Shown: piece by piece, positions 34,891 through 46,275 of the stretch
Position numbering within the stretch: position 1 is the stretch's first letter
Layout: each line of letters starts with the position of its first letter
NCBI RefSeq assembly: GCF_051020985.1
Contig: NC_135000.1
Span: forward strand, 1,922,001 to 1,986,000
Direction of reading: 5' to 3'
DNA: 64,000 nucleotides
DNA from: Nomia melanderi
Lineage: Eukaryota > Arthropoda > Insecta > Hymenoptera > Halictidae
The notes under the pieces: model-generated
Databases searched by the model: none
Seen by the model: the letters and a program-made list of their open reading frames with translations, nothing else
What the model was told of the DNA's origin: nothing
Made by a program: the position numbers and the translations under genes

Positions 34891-35039
34891 TGTACCACGC
34901 TGAAAAGCACATTGAAAAGTAAAGGAATAAATTCATCCAACCCAGCGTAAAATACAAATTCCATATCCCCGTATTTCCCACAAGCAATCTCCCATTATAC
35001 GTAACACATCCAACCCTGTGGAACACAAAAAGCCAAAGG

Positions 35040-35560
35040 TAACGAAGGTAATCGTTAGCGTAATCAATTATCGGATATAATAATCGTTACGCGGCGAGTG
35101 TGCGAACGAACGCGTGACTCGCCGAGCACGTCCGATCGCCGGTTAATTATCAGGATATCGCGGGTGAACAAAGGGGCGCGGCTTTAACGATCGTCGCTCC
35201 ATTAAAATTCACCGGAATAAATTCCGAACGGCGAACGGGAAGAAAGGAGTGGGAGGAAAAAGGAGGAAGGGAGAAAAAGGAAAATGAAAAAGACGGCTCG
35301 TTATTTCCCCGGATTTCGAGAGATCGTCGGTGCTTTATGAACGGCGGCCGCGTCGGGGGCAGGAACGGCGACTGAATTATGTACCAGATGCAAATGTCGC
35401 GTATTGTCCGTCGCCGGCGGCCGTGCTCCATCCATCTTTCAGCTTCCTTGGAAATTCCGCTCATGAGAAACGCGGATTTGCATCCGTTCACACTTTGAAT
35501 ACGTCGCCGTCCGTGTCGGGATCGACTCGCTCCCACCCACCACCCCCAACGGTCACTCTT
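35040..35560. other. GC-rich island
   Basis: CpG-rich, with a purine-rich run near 35240-35290 and overlapping opposite-strand ORFs. Confidence 0.4.
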
Positions 35561-35588
35561 TGCTGAGAAACACCCGTTACTTAGTATA

Positions 35589-35970
35589 AGAAGTGTTCAA
35601 AGTCTCCAAATGTTATTCGTGTTCATTAGGAATTGTTATTATTATTATTATATTATTAACTATTATTTTTATTATTATTATATTATTTCATAATTGCTAT
35701 TATGTAATAGACAGAATTAATGCTTCCTATTTAAGCAGACATTGCTCTAGACTAGGATACACACAATTAGCTGTGGTTGAATACCAAATAACCATAGGAC
35801 GCAAAATCCTATTCGACAAAATGAAAATAATAGCAAAAACTAGGACTCACTGACATTGAGTACCAATGTCCTCAAACCCTCTGATGATGCCAGCTGCGAA
35901 TCTAGCGAAACGTCGAGAAGCAATTCCTAAACTTTGAACACTTCTCATAGTATTCCTAGCCGTGAATGCC
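35589..35970. mobile_element. Family G fold-back element (G2)
   Basis: AGAAGTGTTCAAAG at left, CTTTGAACACTTCTC at right. Contains an ATT microsatellite (about 35636-35690) not present in G1, the hairpin GACATTG/CAATGTC (35851-35869), and CTGATGA (35881) followed 20 nt later by GAAAC (35907). Confidence 0.75.
35881..35911 (+). ncRNA. Hammerhead-like core motif in G2 (tentative)
   Basis: CTGATGA and GAAAC flank an 19-nt segment that can form a short imperfect stem (GCCAG with CTAGC). The T after CTGATGA is not the usual G of hammerhead stem II, and no cleavage site was located, so this is a resemblance only. Confidence 0.2.
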
Positions 35971-36059
35971 TCAGAGAAATCGTACACGTTAAATCTTCAT
36001 TTCTATTTCGTTCTGTTTTTCCAAGTTTCCCTCTCCGTTATATTTTCCCTTTGCGGCTT

Positions 36060-36330
36060 TCAATTATACGCTCACTTTGTATCCGCAGCTAGATACTTCG
36101 CACACATCCGTCCACACGCTCGCACCTAACCAAACTTCCCGTGAAATCTCGTATCGCCGCGCGTTCATCTCGGCACTTATCGGTCGGTCGAATCGGGAAT
36201 CGAAAAAACGACGATTTGCAATTGCAATGACGGATACGTGGTCTCGTGGGACTTTGTGCTGGAAATGTGGGAGGCGGACGAAATAATGGAGTCGCACGTT
36301 GGGAAATTGCGTTGTTCCGTTTGCTGCCGC
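36060..36330. other. GC-rich island
   Basis: Moderately GC-rich with overlapping opposite-strand ORFs; 36331-36880 is AT-rich with nothing recognised. Confidence 0.35.
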
Positions 36331-36879
36331 ATTCTGTTTTCACAATTTTTCGTAAGGCTAAAGTGACGTTGAAAGTAGTGGTGAACGAATAATTCAGGTT
36401 TGTAGTAAATTAATACTTTGCAAGTGAAATATTGATAATTTATTTATTTTACCACAAGATCGTTGCAATTTGTCCGGTGGACATTTGGGCGATGTTAAGT
36501 TGTTGGGAAAAGAAAGCTGCAACCGAGCGACGAACATGATTAATGTGATCTTTGTAAAAATTGTAATAATAGATTTTCTTTCAATTTCTTCAAATATTGA
36601 CTACAGCATCCAATATTGACTATATTAACACTTTACCCACCAGTGTACATTTTCACTAGCAAAGCATTGTAATCTTGAAATCAAAATACAATGAAATCTC
36701 GTAATGTCGTACTGATTTCTTTTGTTTTAAATCCGCGTAATGTTTTATTCAAAATCGAAAGGCCGATTAATACGGTTGCGGTAGATACAGCGTTAAGATA
36801 TTGATAATTGCGAAATAAGAAAACTGAAACCTGCCATACTGGCGGCCATTTTGACCTAACCTAACAACTGCGCCGGTTG

Positions 36880-37230
36880 TTCTAGTGACAAAGGCTTATC
36901 TTTATATCTCGTTTCTCAATTGTTGCACTCGTAAATCGGCATTTCGCGTCACTGTGGGATGGTCTCAAGAAAGCGGCGTCGTTCTTTTCCCTTTTTCCTC
37001 CATGGCGAGAAATTTCTATCGCTTGGACCGAAAGCGAGTCGGTTCTCGCGCGGGAGAACGCGTTCTTTTTCCACGGATTAATTATGGAAACGATCCGCGG
37101 CGAGCCGCGACGAGACGCGGCTCCGTTCACGGTCAGGGAGGCGAAATTAATCGGAAAATCTTGAACCGGTTAATAAGCGTTTGTAATTTTAATCACCGAC
37201 TTATTTACCGATCGCTCGAGGGACCGAATT
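36880..37230. other. GC-rich island
   Basis: CpG-rich block with ORFs on both strands. It contains CACTGTGGGATGG near 36951, resembling a Transib-like end, without a partner. Confidence 0.4.
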
Positions 37231-37365
37231 AAATTACGAATTCTATTTTCGCGAGAGTTCATTCGTTCGACGGGAAACATGATATTTACCTTCCACGCGA
37301 TTCATAGAAAATAAAATTTCAATTCTATACCTTCGTCACGATAATTTTGCGAATAATATTCGGTT

Positions 37366-37580
37366 TTAACCCTTTATCTTGTAATATCATGTAGGAATAG
37401 TGGTGAAGATTTCAAAGGAAATTTAATAAATACAAATATCATTCAGTTCGTTTGAGTTCGAATTAAACACTGTTTGTCTGTTATAAATTGTTATAATTTG
37501 AAGTTAGATTGAAGATGGAATTCCTTTTTCTTTGTAGTGAGTTATTCATTATAAAATAGTTCTAACGAGTGCAGGGTTAA
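37366..37580 (+). mobile_element. Family B TTAA-type MITE (B3)
   Basis: TTAACCCTTTATCTTGTAAT to CGAGTGCAGGGTTAA, TTAA on both sides, 215 bp. 37581-38657 has no recognised feature except a short ATGCCACTGTGGCAT palindrome-like site near 37963. Confidence 0.75.
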
Positions 37581-38656
37581 TGGATTAAAAAAAACTTTTC
37601 AAAGAATATAATCCACCGTATTATTATATAGATCAGATTTGATTTAGTCTGAACAATATGTCACGAAAAAATAAATTGTACAGTGAAAAATAATAGAAGA
37701 AAATTGTACAGAGAAAAATTCACCGAAAAATAAATGGCACAGTGAAGATTTGAAAATATCTATTTCCAGTTCAAAACCGTATTGACGTACATCGAAATAC
37801 GTTATCAAGTAAATGACGTGAAAGCTTCTATTTATAACTGTTACGAAATAAAATCATTGAAATGTACATCGTGTCTTATCTTTTTGACAAGCAGTGTGTT
37901 TGAAACTTTTGGAACTAAGGTTTATGTCGCGACAAAGACGTAATTCTCGTCGATATTATGCCACTGTGGCATTGTTTCGTAACGATAAACACAAAAATAA
38001 CGAAATAGAGCATAATTTTGAAACGAGTTATCTCGGAACGGGTTATCATTGTTATTTATTTCAGTGAAGGACGCGTCAACTGTTTCCCACCGGCGGCCAT
38101 GATTAATAAAATATTTAATAAGAACGTATAAGACGGAATATAATTTCACTACGTAAAGGATTGTTACGAACGAACATTTTGAAAATGAATTAAACGTTCA
38201 AACGTTCCTTAATGTATTCAATGCGACTGTGTATTTTAACCATGTACCGATGAGTAACTTGAAACTGCATGACGCAAACAGATATGTAAATAGATGGCTG
38301 CTAAGCATGAGCGACGAACTATCTAATCAACAATACGTTAAGTTATCTTAATGCAATAGTAAATTAACTCAATGATTTACAGCATCATGATTGGCACTGT
38401 AATAGTTTTAATTACAGTTAATAAGTTAATCGATACTAATAAATAGCATAAAATAATGAATAGTTGTAACTATTGTAATTTAAGTTTTCAATTTAAATAA
38501 ATAGATTTTTACAACTGAACTCATAGCTTTATTAAATCCTGAAACCGCTATTCCACAAGTAATCTTAATAATTCGTGAATCACGTAAACAATACGAAATA
38601 TAATTTCAGGGCATTATTTATCATGTATTTCAATGTACTTTAATGGACTTCAAGAT

Positions 38657-39246
38657 TAACCCTTTCGACACTATTAGCACACGTGTGTCCCAGTCAGGTT
38701 TAAACGTAGATGCTAACATATAAGGTCCCAGGCAATAACTTTGCACTGAAGTAAAAGACATTAATTTGTTTTTATCCTATTATTTCAAATAAATTCGTCA
38801 ACCAAAGTATTAAAAATATAATAGACCCCCATATAATACGTTCCTACAACGCGAATTCCTATAACGCGCCGAAGATTTCGCGACCAGTTTTCGTACAACG
38901 CGATATGTAAAACTGAAGTTAAGTTCAGCATTAGATCGTTCTCTTTGCTGTTACCGATTTCTCCTGTCCCCCAATTCTTATATTTTTCATAAATCTATTT
39001 CATATAAGTGATAAGTATTTGGATCATGTTACCTTTTATTATCCGTGGCAAAAGCGATATTCGTTTACTTAAATCTTTGAAACTAGAAGTTTAGAAGTAC
39101 ACGATTAAAATACACATAGTAATTACATCAAGCAAACTCTACCCTAACGTTTACCAAATAATGTTTATAAAATTTAGTATACGTTAAATTGACGCATCTC
39201 CGAAACTCAAGTGTACTTACACATATGTGCTAGTATCCTTGAAGAA
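38657..39246. mobile_element. Family M element with an inserted pogo-like fragment
   Basis: Left TTAACCCTTTCGACACTATT then AGCACACGTGTG; right CACATATGTGCTAGTATCC, an imperfect inverted match. The interior near 39110-39180 (ATTTACCAAATAATGTTTAT-like) recurs at 46.78 and 60.08 kb. From about 38823 an ATAATACG...CTATAACGCG block resembles the pogo-like MITE at 63395. Confidence 0.5.
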
Positions 39247-39381
39247 GTTAGTATCACACGTCATAACTAGACAAGCAATATTCGCGCTTTTTCGATTGTT
39301 TTGGACCTCGGCACGACAGGATCTTGATAAGTTATCTCGGAGTGAATGCAACGTGGATAGTTATTCGAGGTTTCCATTCGT

Positions 39382-39650
39382 CCCCCCCCCCCCAAATTTT
39401 CGAAGAGGGAAAAATTCCTTGGCGCTTCCGTCGCCGGCGGAATGTCCGCGGGACCGTGACTCGACGCCGCGTTGCACAAGGTTGCGCGGCGATGGCGATA
39501 AGGATCACCAGGACGAGGAAGGAAAAGGGAGAGGGAGCGTGTAGGACAGCCGTTAACGAGCGATTCCACGCAGAAGGTTAGCCTCCCGCTTCTTCGTGCC
39601 TCTATGGATCCCTCGGCCCTTCGATCTAGCGCCGCGCGAGTACTAGATTT
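39382..39650. other. Poly-C run and GC-rich island
   Basis: Twelve C in a row at 39382-39393, then a CpG-rich block with opposite-strand ORF pairs. Confidence 0.45.
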
Positions 39651-39927
39651 ATTCGAGTTAATTTATTTTCTTTAATTTTTATCGTTATTCAGTATCATCG
39701 TTATCAAACGTTTTGTAATTTTGATTTGAGATTCTTCAATGTTCTTCGTTATTGAATATTTTCGTTGTTAATATATATTAAATATTTGATAATTTCAACT
39801 TAAATTTCTTGAATATTTATCATTGTTAAATATTTTGTAACGACAACTTGATTTTCTTCAGTATTTATCATTATCTAATGTTTTATACTTTCAATTTGAA
39901 GTTCTTCAGTATTGATCGATACGCGTT

Positions 39928-40162
39928 TTTACCCTTGGCACTCGAAAGTCTGTCACTAGAAATAGTCAAGATTTACCGATAAATATAGACGACATTCTTC
40001 GAAACTAACTAACGGGGGAGCATACATAAATTAAGAAACAAAGCTAGTTTAGTTCAATACCTTGTATACTAATGAATTATACATAGCCTGATATTACACG
40101 ACTGTACAATGTCGCTAAATAAAGTTGTGACTGAGAGTCATCCATCGACTGCAAATTGCTAA
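39928..40162 (+). mobile_element. Family A TTAA-type MITE, decayed (A3)
   Basis: ACCCTTGGCACTCGAAAG to CGACTGCAAATTGCTAA; interior TTCGAAACTAACTAACG and GTTGTGACTGAGAGTCAT match A1. Both TTAA mutated (TTTA, CTAA). Confidence 0.75.
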
Positions 40163-40479
40163 CAAAGACATCGCTCTCATTAATACTATTTCTACCCAAA
40201 GTATCAAAAGACACCTTTGAAATCTAAACTCAAAACTATCCTCTCAGTTTAACCATTTTCCCTCAACCGAATTATAGACATTTCCTATAGTTAATTTTAC
40301 AATCGTCACTAAACAAGCCAAAAAGTCAATTCAGAATATACGATTAAACCTAAAAAACAGCTTGAATTTAAAGATTCAAAAGGTGTCTTGCGACACCTTC
40401 TGTGGAAACATTATTAAAACAAATAAACCGACTCACACGTTGCACCACGGAAAGGTGAAAAGACTGGATTTACCCTACA

Positions 40480-41160
40480 TTCTCTATCCTCGGCGAGATC
40501 ACTGGCCGCCATTCTCGCGGCGAGCGGAAACGTGCCCGTTCCGACCCGAGGAAACTCGTCGAGGGAACCAAAAATCGAACGAGAGGAGGGACGTGTAGAG
40601 AAAAAAAAACGAGGTGTACCGAAAACTCGCCAGCTGTTCGACCCAGCTATCTTCGCGAGGAATCAACTATGGCGGTCGAAAAAGCGACGGGGTAGGGGGT
40701 TTCAACCCTTGCTATCTGGCCCATCGGGTACCCGTTCATAATAACCGGCGGCTCGGCTGGAATTTCCGTGGAAGAGACACGTCGGCACAATGCGTTTTCA
40801 CGTGGCCCCGATGTGTATATATATATATAAGCGCTCGCGCGACACGACTTTATTATTTTTCGAAGAAGGGGGCCCCGGGCCACGTACCTGGCGGCTTTGT
40901 TTCGCCCGATCGTATCGGTACGGCCCCCTCGTTCTCTCCGCGTTCCCCGCCGCATCTGCGACCGGATTCGCTCCCATGCTCGCCCGGTAAAAATGCGACA
41001 TATTGTGCGAAAAGCATATGGGTTGCCCCCTTGGCTCCTCCTTTTCGTTTTCCTTTTTTTCACCGTGCGGCGGCGCGACGCTCGCGCCGGTTAACGCTCG
41101 ATGCGTTAGGTTTGTTTGGGGCTCTGGGCGCTGGGCTGATGACTAATGCGTGAGTCGCAC
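40480..41160. other. GC-rich island with long spurious ORFs
   Basis: ORFs of 179 (plus) and 138 (minus) codons overlap, along with several others. A TATATATATATA run at about 40817 sits mid-frame. No domain recognised. Confidence 0.45.
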
Positions 41161-41499
41161 AGAAGCCAGGTTAAATTCAGAAAAGAAAACTTGAGAAAAC
41201 TAACCCTCTATGGACCGAATTTTGTTTCGTGATTATAACGAAATTTATGCAGTATGAAACTAATAATTATCAACGTATGAACACAAATTAACGATGTATT
41301 CAATAGTTTAATCATTTGATTAAAACGAATGTATTTTGTAACTTTAAAGTTACAATGACGTTGAAGGTAAACGCCTGTGTGTACAAAATTTTAAGTTGAT
41401 TAATTATTTAATGTCATTCGTCATTTTGCAATAAAAAATTAAATATAATCAATTTGTCTTAGTATATTGATGTGTGACTTCAGAGTCACGCGGGCCTAT

Positions 41500-41838
41500 A
41501 GAGAGTTAACACGTTGAATGCCGATTTTACAGAGCAAAATACACGATGTAGGAGAAAATATAATATCAAAGCATTTGATTGAATTGCGTTGTCATTGTTG
41601 CACGGTTATTTTGCTAAACGTCAACGTCTTAGGTTGCATTGTTTCTAATATGGAACAGTTTTTAAAGAATCATCGTTTAATTCAGTGAATTATAGTAATT
41701 CGGTTTGGTTGGTGGTCTCCGGTGACAACAAGTTAGATGATAAATTTTCTTAGTGGAAATAGAAACAAAAGAAAGGATGAAAATTGAGAAACCAATTAAT
41801 CTGGTCATTTGATCGGTTCCCGGTATGGTTAGTGTTAA
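41500..41838. mobile_element. TTAA-type MITE fragments, including family F3
   Basis: AGTTAACACGTTGAATGCC at 41502 is a family E-like end. From about 41690 to CGGTATGGTTAGTGTTAA (41838) the sequence matches F2 (AGTTGGATGATAAACG-like, AAACAAAAGRRAGG). 41839-42700 is otherwise AT-rich and unremarkable. Confidence 0.5.
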
Positions 41839-42699
41839 GGTATTGGCTTCTGAAATTATTATACAACATATTTAGAAGCTATAAAAGAAGTGTTTTCTGA
41901 ACTAGAAGAAACGAAGAAACGAGTGAATCCTTTAATAACTAGAAGGAATATTATTTATTCTATTATTAGAATAAGTATATAATAAATATGAGTAATACTA
42001 TTTATTGGAAACGAAGGAAATATCCTCACTTGCTCTACATCTACATTAACTCCAGATTAACAGTTCACGATAGAAAAATAACATTTTCAACTCGAGGAAT
42101 ACTTGAACAGTATTCATATTTACCAATTTCTATCCGAAATCTCCTAACCTAGAGGTGAACCTTTAATATCGACTTAAGAAGGTTAACTAAGTTATCATTA
42201 TTATCATTGAAAATTAAAAATTCTATAAATACTACTATTATCACCATAAATCTTATTATAATGTCGACAAACTTCGAATTTCTCGAAATTCATGCAATAT
42301 CAATTTCTCTTTTCCCAACGAAGTTTGTCAATCCTAATTCTGCTCATTCAAAATTTCTCAATTCCAATCGGACCTTTGCGAATCTCATTTCTCGGTATCG
42401 GTTCAATGTAAACTGGTAGAAATGCCAGAAATTCATTATTCAGAGAAAGAGAAAAATTAGAATCAGCAATTTGAAACATTCGCGGATGTTCCGAAGTTAC
42501 AACGTGCCGCCTGTATCTCGTGTTTAATCGTAGCCCTGCCTTTTCTTTTGCAACAGACGCGTCCCACTGTTCCAAGGATACTTTCGAATTAAGAGAAAAT
42601 CTACATTTTCAACGAGCGGGTATTCCAGACGCGTAGATGAACCGAGGACCGCTTTTTTTTTAAGGGAAAAAGATCTGATTAACTTTCTACATGTTACAC

Positions 42700-42900
42700 G
42701 GCGCGGCACGATTTTAGATAAAACCGCGGGTAAAAGTAATTTACTTTTCTATACGCGAAGCACAAAACGTCGCTCGTCACGAATACGCGACGCACCGTGA
42801 GTCTACGTTCACTCGGAGCGTTAAACGAGCCGCTCAGCGATTAACTCCGCGAAACGAAAAGTTGAAGAGAATTTCATTGAATTTGCGCGACACGTAAAGA
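42700..42900. other. Small GC-rich island
   Basis: Moderately CpG-rich, no ORF of note. Confidence 0.35.
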
Positions 42901-42972
42901 ACCGGCCGAGTTCCCCTCTTTTTTATTTAACCCTCTGTCCTGTGCTATTGTGCCAGACTAGTGACGAAACTT

Positions 42973-43401
42973 TTGACACTGAAACTACCCAGAAGTTAAA
43001 TTGACCTTCCGAAGTTCCGCTTCAATTGATTTTAATCGAGACTTTCATTGATTTAATTCAGTTTGCGTATTGATGTATCGATTTCTTTAACACTAAAACT
43101 AACAGTCGAGTCGAATCGATCCACTTCAGAATTTTAATGTTTCATATTCAAATTACAAAGGCGTTTTTGCGAAAGATTTTAAATGAACTTCGCGTATTTG
43201 TACAGATAAAAGACTAGGAGAACCTTCAAATCTCCAGAAACGCATTATTCTAATTTGTATAAAAAGTTGAAAATAAGTCACTCCAACTACTTGGTAGTTT
43301 TAGTGTTAATCAGTTCTCAGAGAAACATCTGTTATCTTAATCATTGCAAAAAGAAGAAATCCGTTATGTTATTTGAAACCGTTTGGTAGTTTTAGTGTTC
43401 A
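42973..43401 (-). mobile_element. Family D MITE (D5) nested in B5, itself split by D6
   Basis: TTGACACTGAAACTACCCAG at left, TTTGGTAGTTTTAGTGTTCA at right. The interior order (TTCAGTTTGCGTATTG, then CAGAGAAACATCTGTTATC) is the reverse of D4. Confidence 0.7.
43087..43309. mobile_element. Family D MITE (D6) nested in D5
   Basis: TTAACACTAAAACTAACAGT to CTTGGTAGTTTTAGTGTTAA, 223 bp, with intact TTAA on both sides: the youngest-looking layer of the nest. Confidence 0.75.
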
Positions 43402-43470
43402 ACTGAATTTGAGAAATTTTAGTGTTATTCAGTCTTTTTTAAATATAAGTGACATATTACTTTTGTATTA

Positions 43471-43665
43471 TTAACCTGTTGGACTGTGGAACTTCGTTTA
43501 AAATTCTCTTATTGTACAATAAAATCAATCAATGAAATGTATACTCGTGCTAAGAATTTCCTACATATTTATTTGAAAAAATGAATAATTCATCGATGAA
43601 GAAATGAATACCATTTTGCGTCTTAAAGCAACGTGTGTACTCGTTGAATGTAATTAACTGGTTAA
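43471..43665 (+). mobile_element. Family C MITE (C4) nested in B5
   Basis: TTAACCTGTTGGACTGTGGA to GTAATTAACTGGTTAA; interior matches C1 and C3 (ATGAAATGTATACTCG). Confidence 0.75.
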
Positions 43666-43783
43666 TTATTAATGTTTTCAGTTAACGTAGACATAGAGTA
43701 AATATCAGATTTGTTCGTTTTTCTAATAAATTATTGGCAATGTTGTTTCATGAAGAGCTGTGAAAGAAATCATAGGAAAAGAG

Positions 43784-44010
43784 GTTAGCATTGACTGCCA
43801 TAGTTATAGAAGATTGAAGCTTTCAGATTGTTTGGAAATAGGTACAATAAGAAAATCGACTTCGAATAAAAATATCTAGTAATCTAAGGAACTAGATAAT
43901 AGTGTAACGTAAATACTGTGAAATCTCTTAGAACTACTTTTAAGAAGATTTGTCTTTGTTTTAGAAGAACAAGTGATACTATACAAAATGTTCAGGATTC
44001 TCATGACAGT
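43784..44010 (+). mobile_element. Family E MITE (E5), decayed, chained to B5
   Basis: Begins TTAGCATTGACTGCCATAG on the mutated right TTAA of B5. Interior ATAGGTACAATAAGAAAATC and CTAGATAATAGTGTAACG match E4. Right end lost next to K5. Confidence 0.65.
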
Positions 44011-44014
44011 AGTT

Positions 44015-44203
44015 CTGAGTTCTCGATAAAAAAAGGTTCTGTTAAATGTTGTTGAATTATATAACAATTACCTAATACTAACTGATACTAACTACTACAA
44101 TGATTAATATTACTATAATAATGAATAATATCAATAACATTGTAATATTAATATTTTTAATCAATCCAACAACATTGCCCAAAACCTGTCCTCTAGAACT
44201 CAG
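44015..44203. mobile_element. Family K MITE, complete with both inverted ends (K5)
   Basis: CTGAGTTCTCGAT...AATGTTGTTGAATT at left and, read inward from the right, CTGAGTTCTAGAGGACAGGT...CAATGTTGTTGGATT. Middle is TAATATTA-rich. No convincing target duplication. Confidence 0.65.
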
Positions 44204-44904
44204 TTATTTTACTGATCGAAATTGTTGTCACGAAACTGTTAGTTTCCAATTTAGTCCAATGTAGTTAAAAATCTCCGAGATTGTGGGTGGATGTTACAAA
44301 ACCAACTGTTCCAATTATAATACACTTTATCGTGCTCATTAGACGTTTGTAAGACACGTTGCGTAATTCTCGTTAAGGTCAGAAGAATAAATGAATCTAT
44401 CCGACGAATGAACGAAAAATGTCGAACGACGTTTTCGTCGTTACGAACGTCTAATAAATTCACGTTAAACACTTGGGGCGTTGCATATTATTCGCGCTCA
44501 GAGCGGATACAATAAATAAAGAACAAACGCGTTGACCGAGCCAGATTCAATAATATTTCCTCGTAACTCGTGTTAGAAAGGAATCGAGTTCGATTTTCCG
44601 GCCAGCTAGCTGGTAGCTTCGCTAATATGTCTGTTCCTTGTTCGCTGGATCTACTTTCGCTGCGAATACACTCGGGACATACCACTTTTCACTAAAGATT
44701 TATCTACAACTCAAGCTTCGAAATTTTTAATCATTTATTTTTCGAATGAAGTCTCATGGAAAAGAATTTTATTCTGTTTATCGTTGCATGTTGGTTTGTT
44801 CCCTTTTTGATTATATAGTTTCGGAAATCGTAAATAATGTTGATACGAAAGGGCAACAAGTGTAACGAAAAGATACCGAAGTTTTTAGAGTTGACAGCAA
44901 TAGG

Positions 44905-45176
44905 TAAAATTATTGATTAGTATAGAATCATTGATTAGTATAAAATTATTGATTAGTATAAGATTATGTAACGTTTTATTAACATAAAATTATTAATTAG
45001 TATAATATTATTGAATAATATAAAACTATTGGTTAGTATGAAATGACTCATTAGTATAAAATCATTGATCAGTATAAAATCATTGATTAATATAAAATGA
45101 TTGATTAGCATAAAAACATCGATTAAAATATAACTATTTATTAGTAAAAAATCATTGACTACTACAAAATCATTAA
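44905..45176 (+). repeat. 18-bp tandem repeat
   Basis: About 15 imperfect units of ATTGATTAGTATAAAATC. 44204-44904 before it is AT-rich with no recognised feature. Confidence 0.9.
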
Positions 45177-45299
45177 ACAGAAATTTATTACAACGGTTTT
45201 AACGATTCAATTTACAACGGAGAAAGAATAATGTAAAATATTCCTTCTATAACCTATCATTAAATATACATTGTGCTACTATATTCTGCGGTTTCATGA

Positions 45300-45735
45300 T
45301 TAAATGAATAAATCAGCCGGACAAAAGGGCCGACGTCGAACCGAGACGCCGAAACGAGAGCATCGAGAAAAATGCCCGAACGTCGGTAGGACCGAGGGTA
45401 TCGGGTGTTGTATCATTTTTAGTCGGCAAAAATTACACGGCACCGACGAAAATGTGACACGCGACGAATGAGAGCCGGGCTCGGCCCACCGGTTTGAACC
45501 GATACATATTTCATCGGTCGCGTGTGAACCGATCCACGCGTGTGCGTCTCGAGTGACTGATAGGTGGGCGGGTCGGCTCGTCGTTCTGTCACAACGTTCG
45601 ACCCTACAGTAGTTTCTCGGAACAAAAATCGTGGCCCGACGGTAATCGAGTCCATCGGGGAAATCGACACGAAAACGCTGAGCGATTCGCCTCGTAACGT
45701 CGGCCGAGACACGTGCCGAACTTTTCAGATCGAAT
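45300..45735. other. GC-rich island
   Basis: A 171-codon minus-strand ORF and overlapping plus-strand ORF, neither recognised. It ends exactly where E4 begins. Confidence 0.45.
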
Positions 45736-45964
45736 TTAACACGTTTGCTGCCACGGTGGTCACCGATGACCGGAGCTTCCAAAGTACTTGGAAATAACCA
45801 CAATAAGAAAGTCAAAGTCGAAGAAAAATGTTTTGTAATATAAGCAGCTAGATAATAACGTAATATGAGTATATTAATAATTATTTCTAATACCAGTTGC
45901 CTTTGTTATGGAAGAATGAGTATTACTACGCAAAACGAAAGTCTCGTGGTAGTCAACGTGTTAA
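45736..45964 (+). mobile_element. Family E TTAA-type MITE, intact ends (E4)
   Basis: TTAACACGTTTGCTGCCACG and, read inward from the right, TTAACACGTTGACTACCACG: near-perfect 20-bp inverted ends, TTAA duplicated, 229 bp. Best reference copy of family E. Confidence 0.9.
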
Positions 45965-46041
45965 CAGTAGAACAACCAAGCAGTTAAATTGACTTTTATT
46001 CTTCTGGAGATATAAAAGTATATTTGAGATGTTTTTTTTAA
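45961..46041 (+). mobile_element. Family D end fragment between E4 and B6
   Basis: TTAACAGTAGAACAACCAAG starts on the right TTAA of E4 and runs to the left TTAA of B6. Confidence 0.45.
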
Positions 46042-46275
46042 CCCCATATTTTATGGTATACTCGTGATGAAGATTTCAAACAAAATTTGACGAATAGAAA
46101 TATTATTGAATTCTTCTGAATTTAAGTTAAATATTATTTATATGGTATTAGTTGTTATACTTTAGGGCAGACCTAAATATAGAGTATGTTTAGAGTTTTT
46201 TTTTGTTTACTTAGTAAATTATTAATTGGAAAGTAGTCAGATTAATCACAAGTGGAAAAGAAATCATAGGGGCGG
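46038..46275 (+). mobile_element. Family B MITE (B6)
   Basis: TTAACCCCATATTTTATGGT, then GAAGATTTCAAACAAAATTT and ATAAATTATT-like B interior, ending near AATCATAGGGGCGGAAG. Right end decayed. Confidence 0.65.

Larger units (their letters stand above)
42927..43787 (+). mobile_element. Family B MITE (B5) interrupted by D5 and C4
   Basis: Head TTAACCCTCTGTCCTGTGCT...CTAGTGACGAA; resumes CTGAATTTGAGAAAT at 43403; resumes again GTTAACGTAGACATAGAG; ends GGAAAAGAGGTTAG. The D5 site corresponds to TTTTAAACTGAATTTGAG in B2, an intact TTAA. Confidence 0.75.

Noticed and set aside
40614..41153. 179-codon plus-strand ORF
   Set aside because: Lies in a CpG-rich island with an equally long minus-strand ORF, reads through a TATATA run, and shows no recognisable domain.
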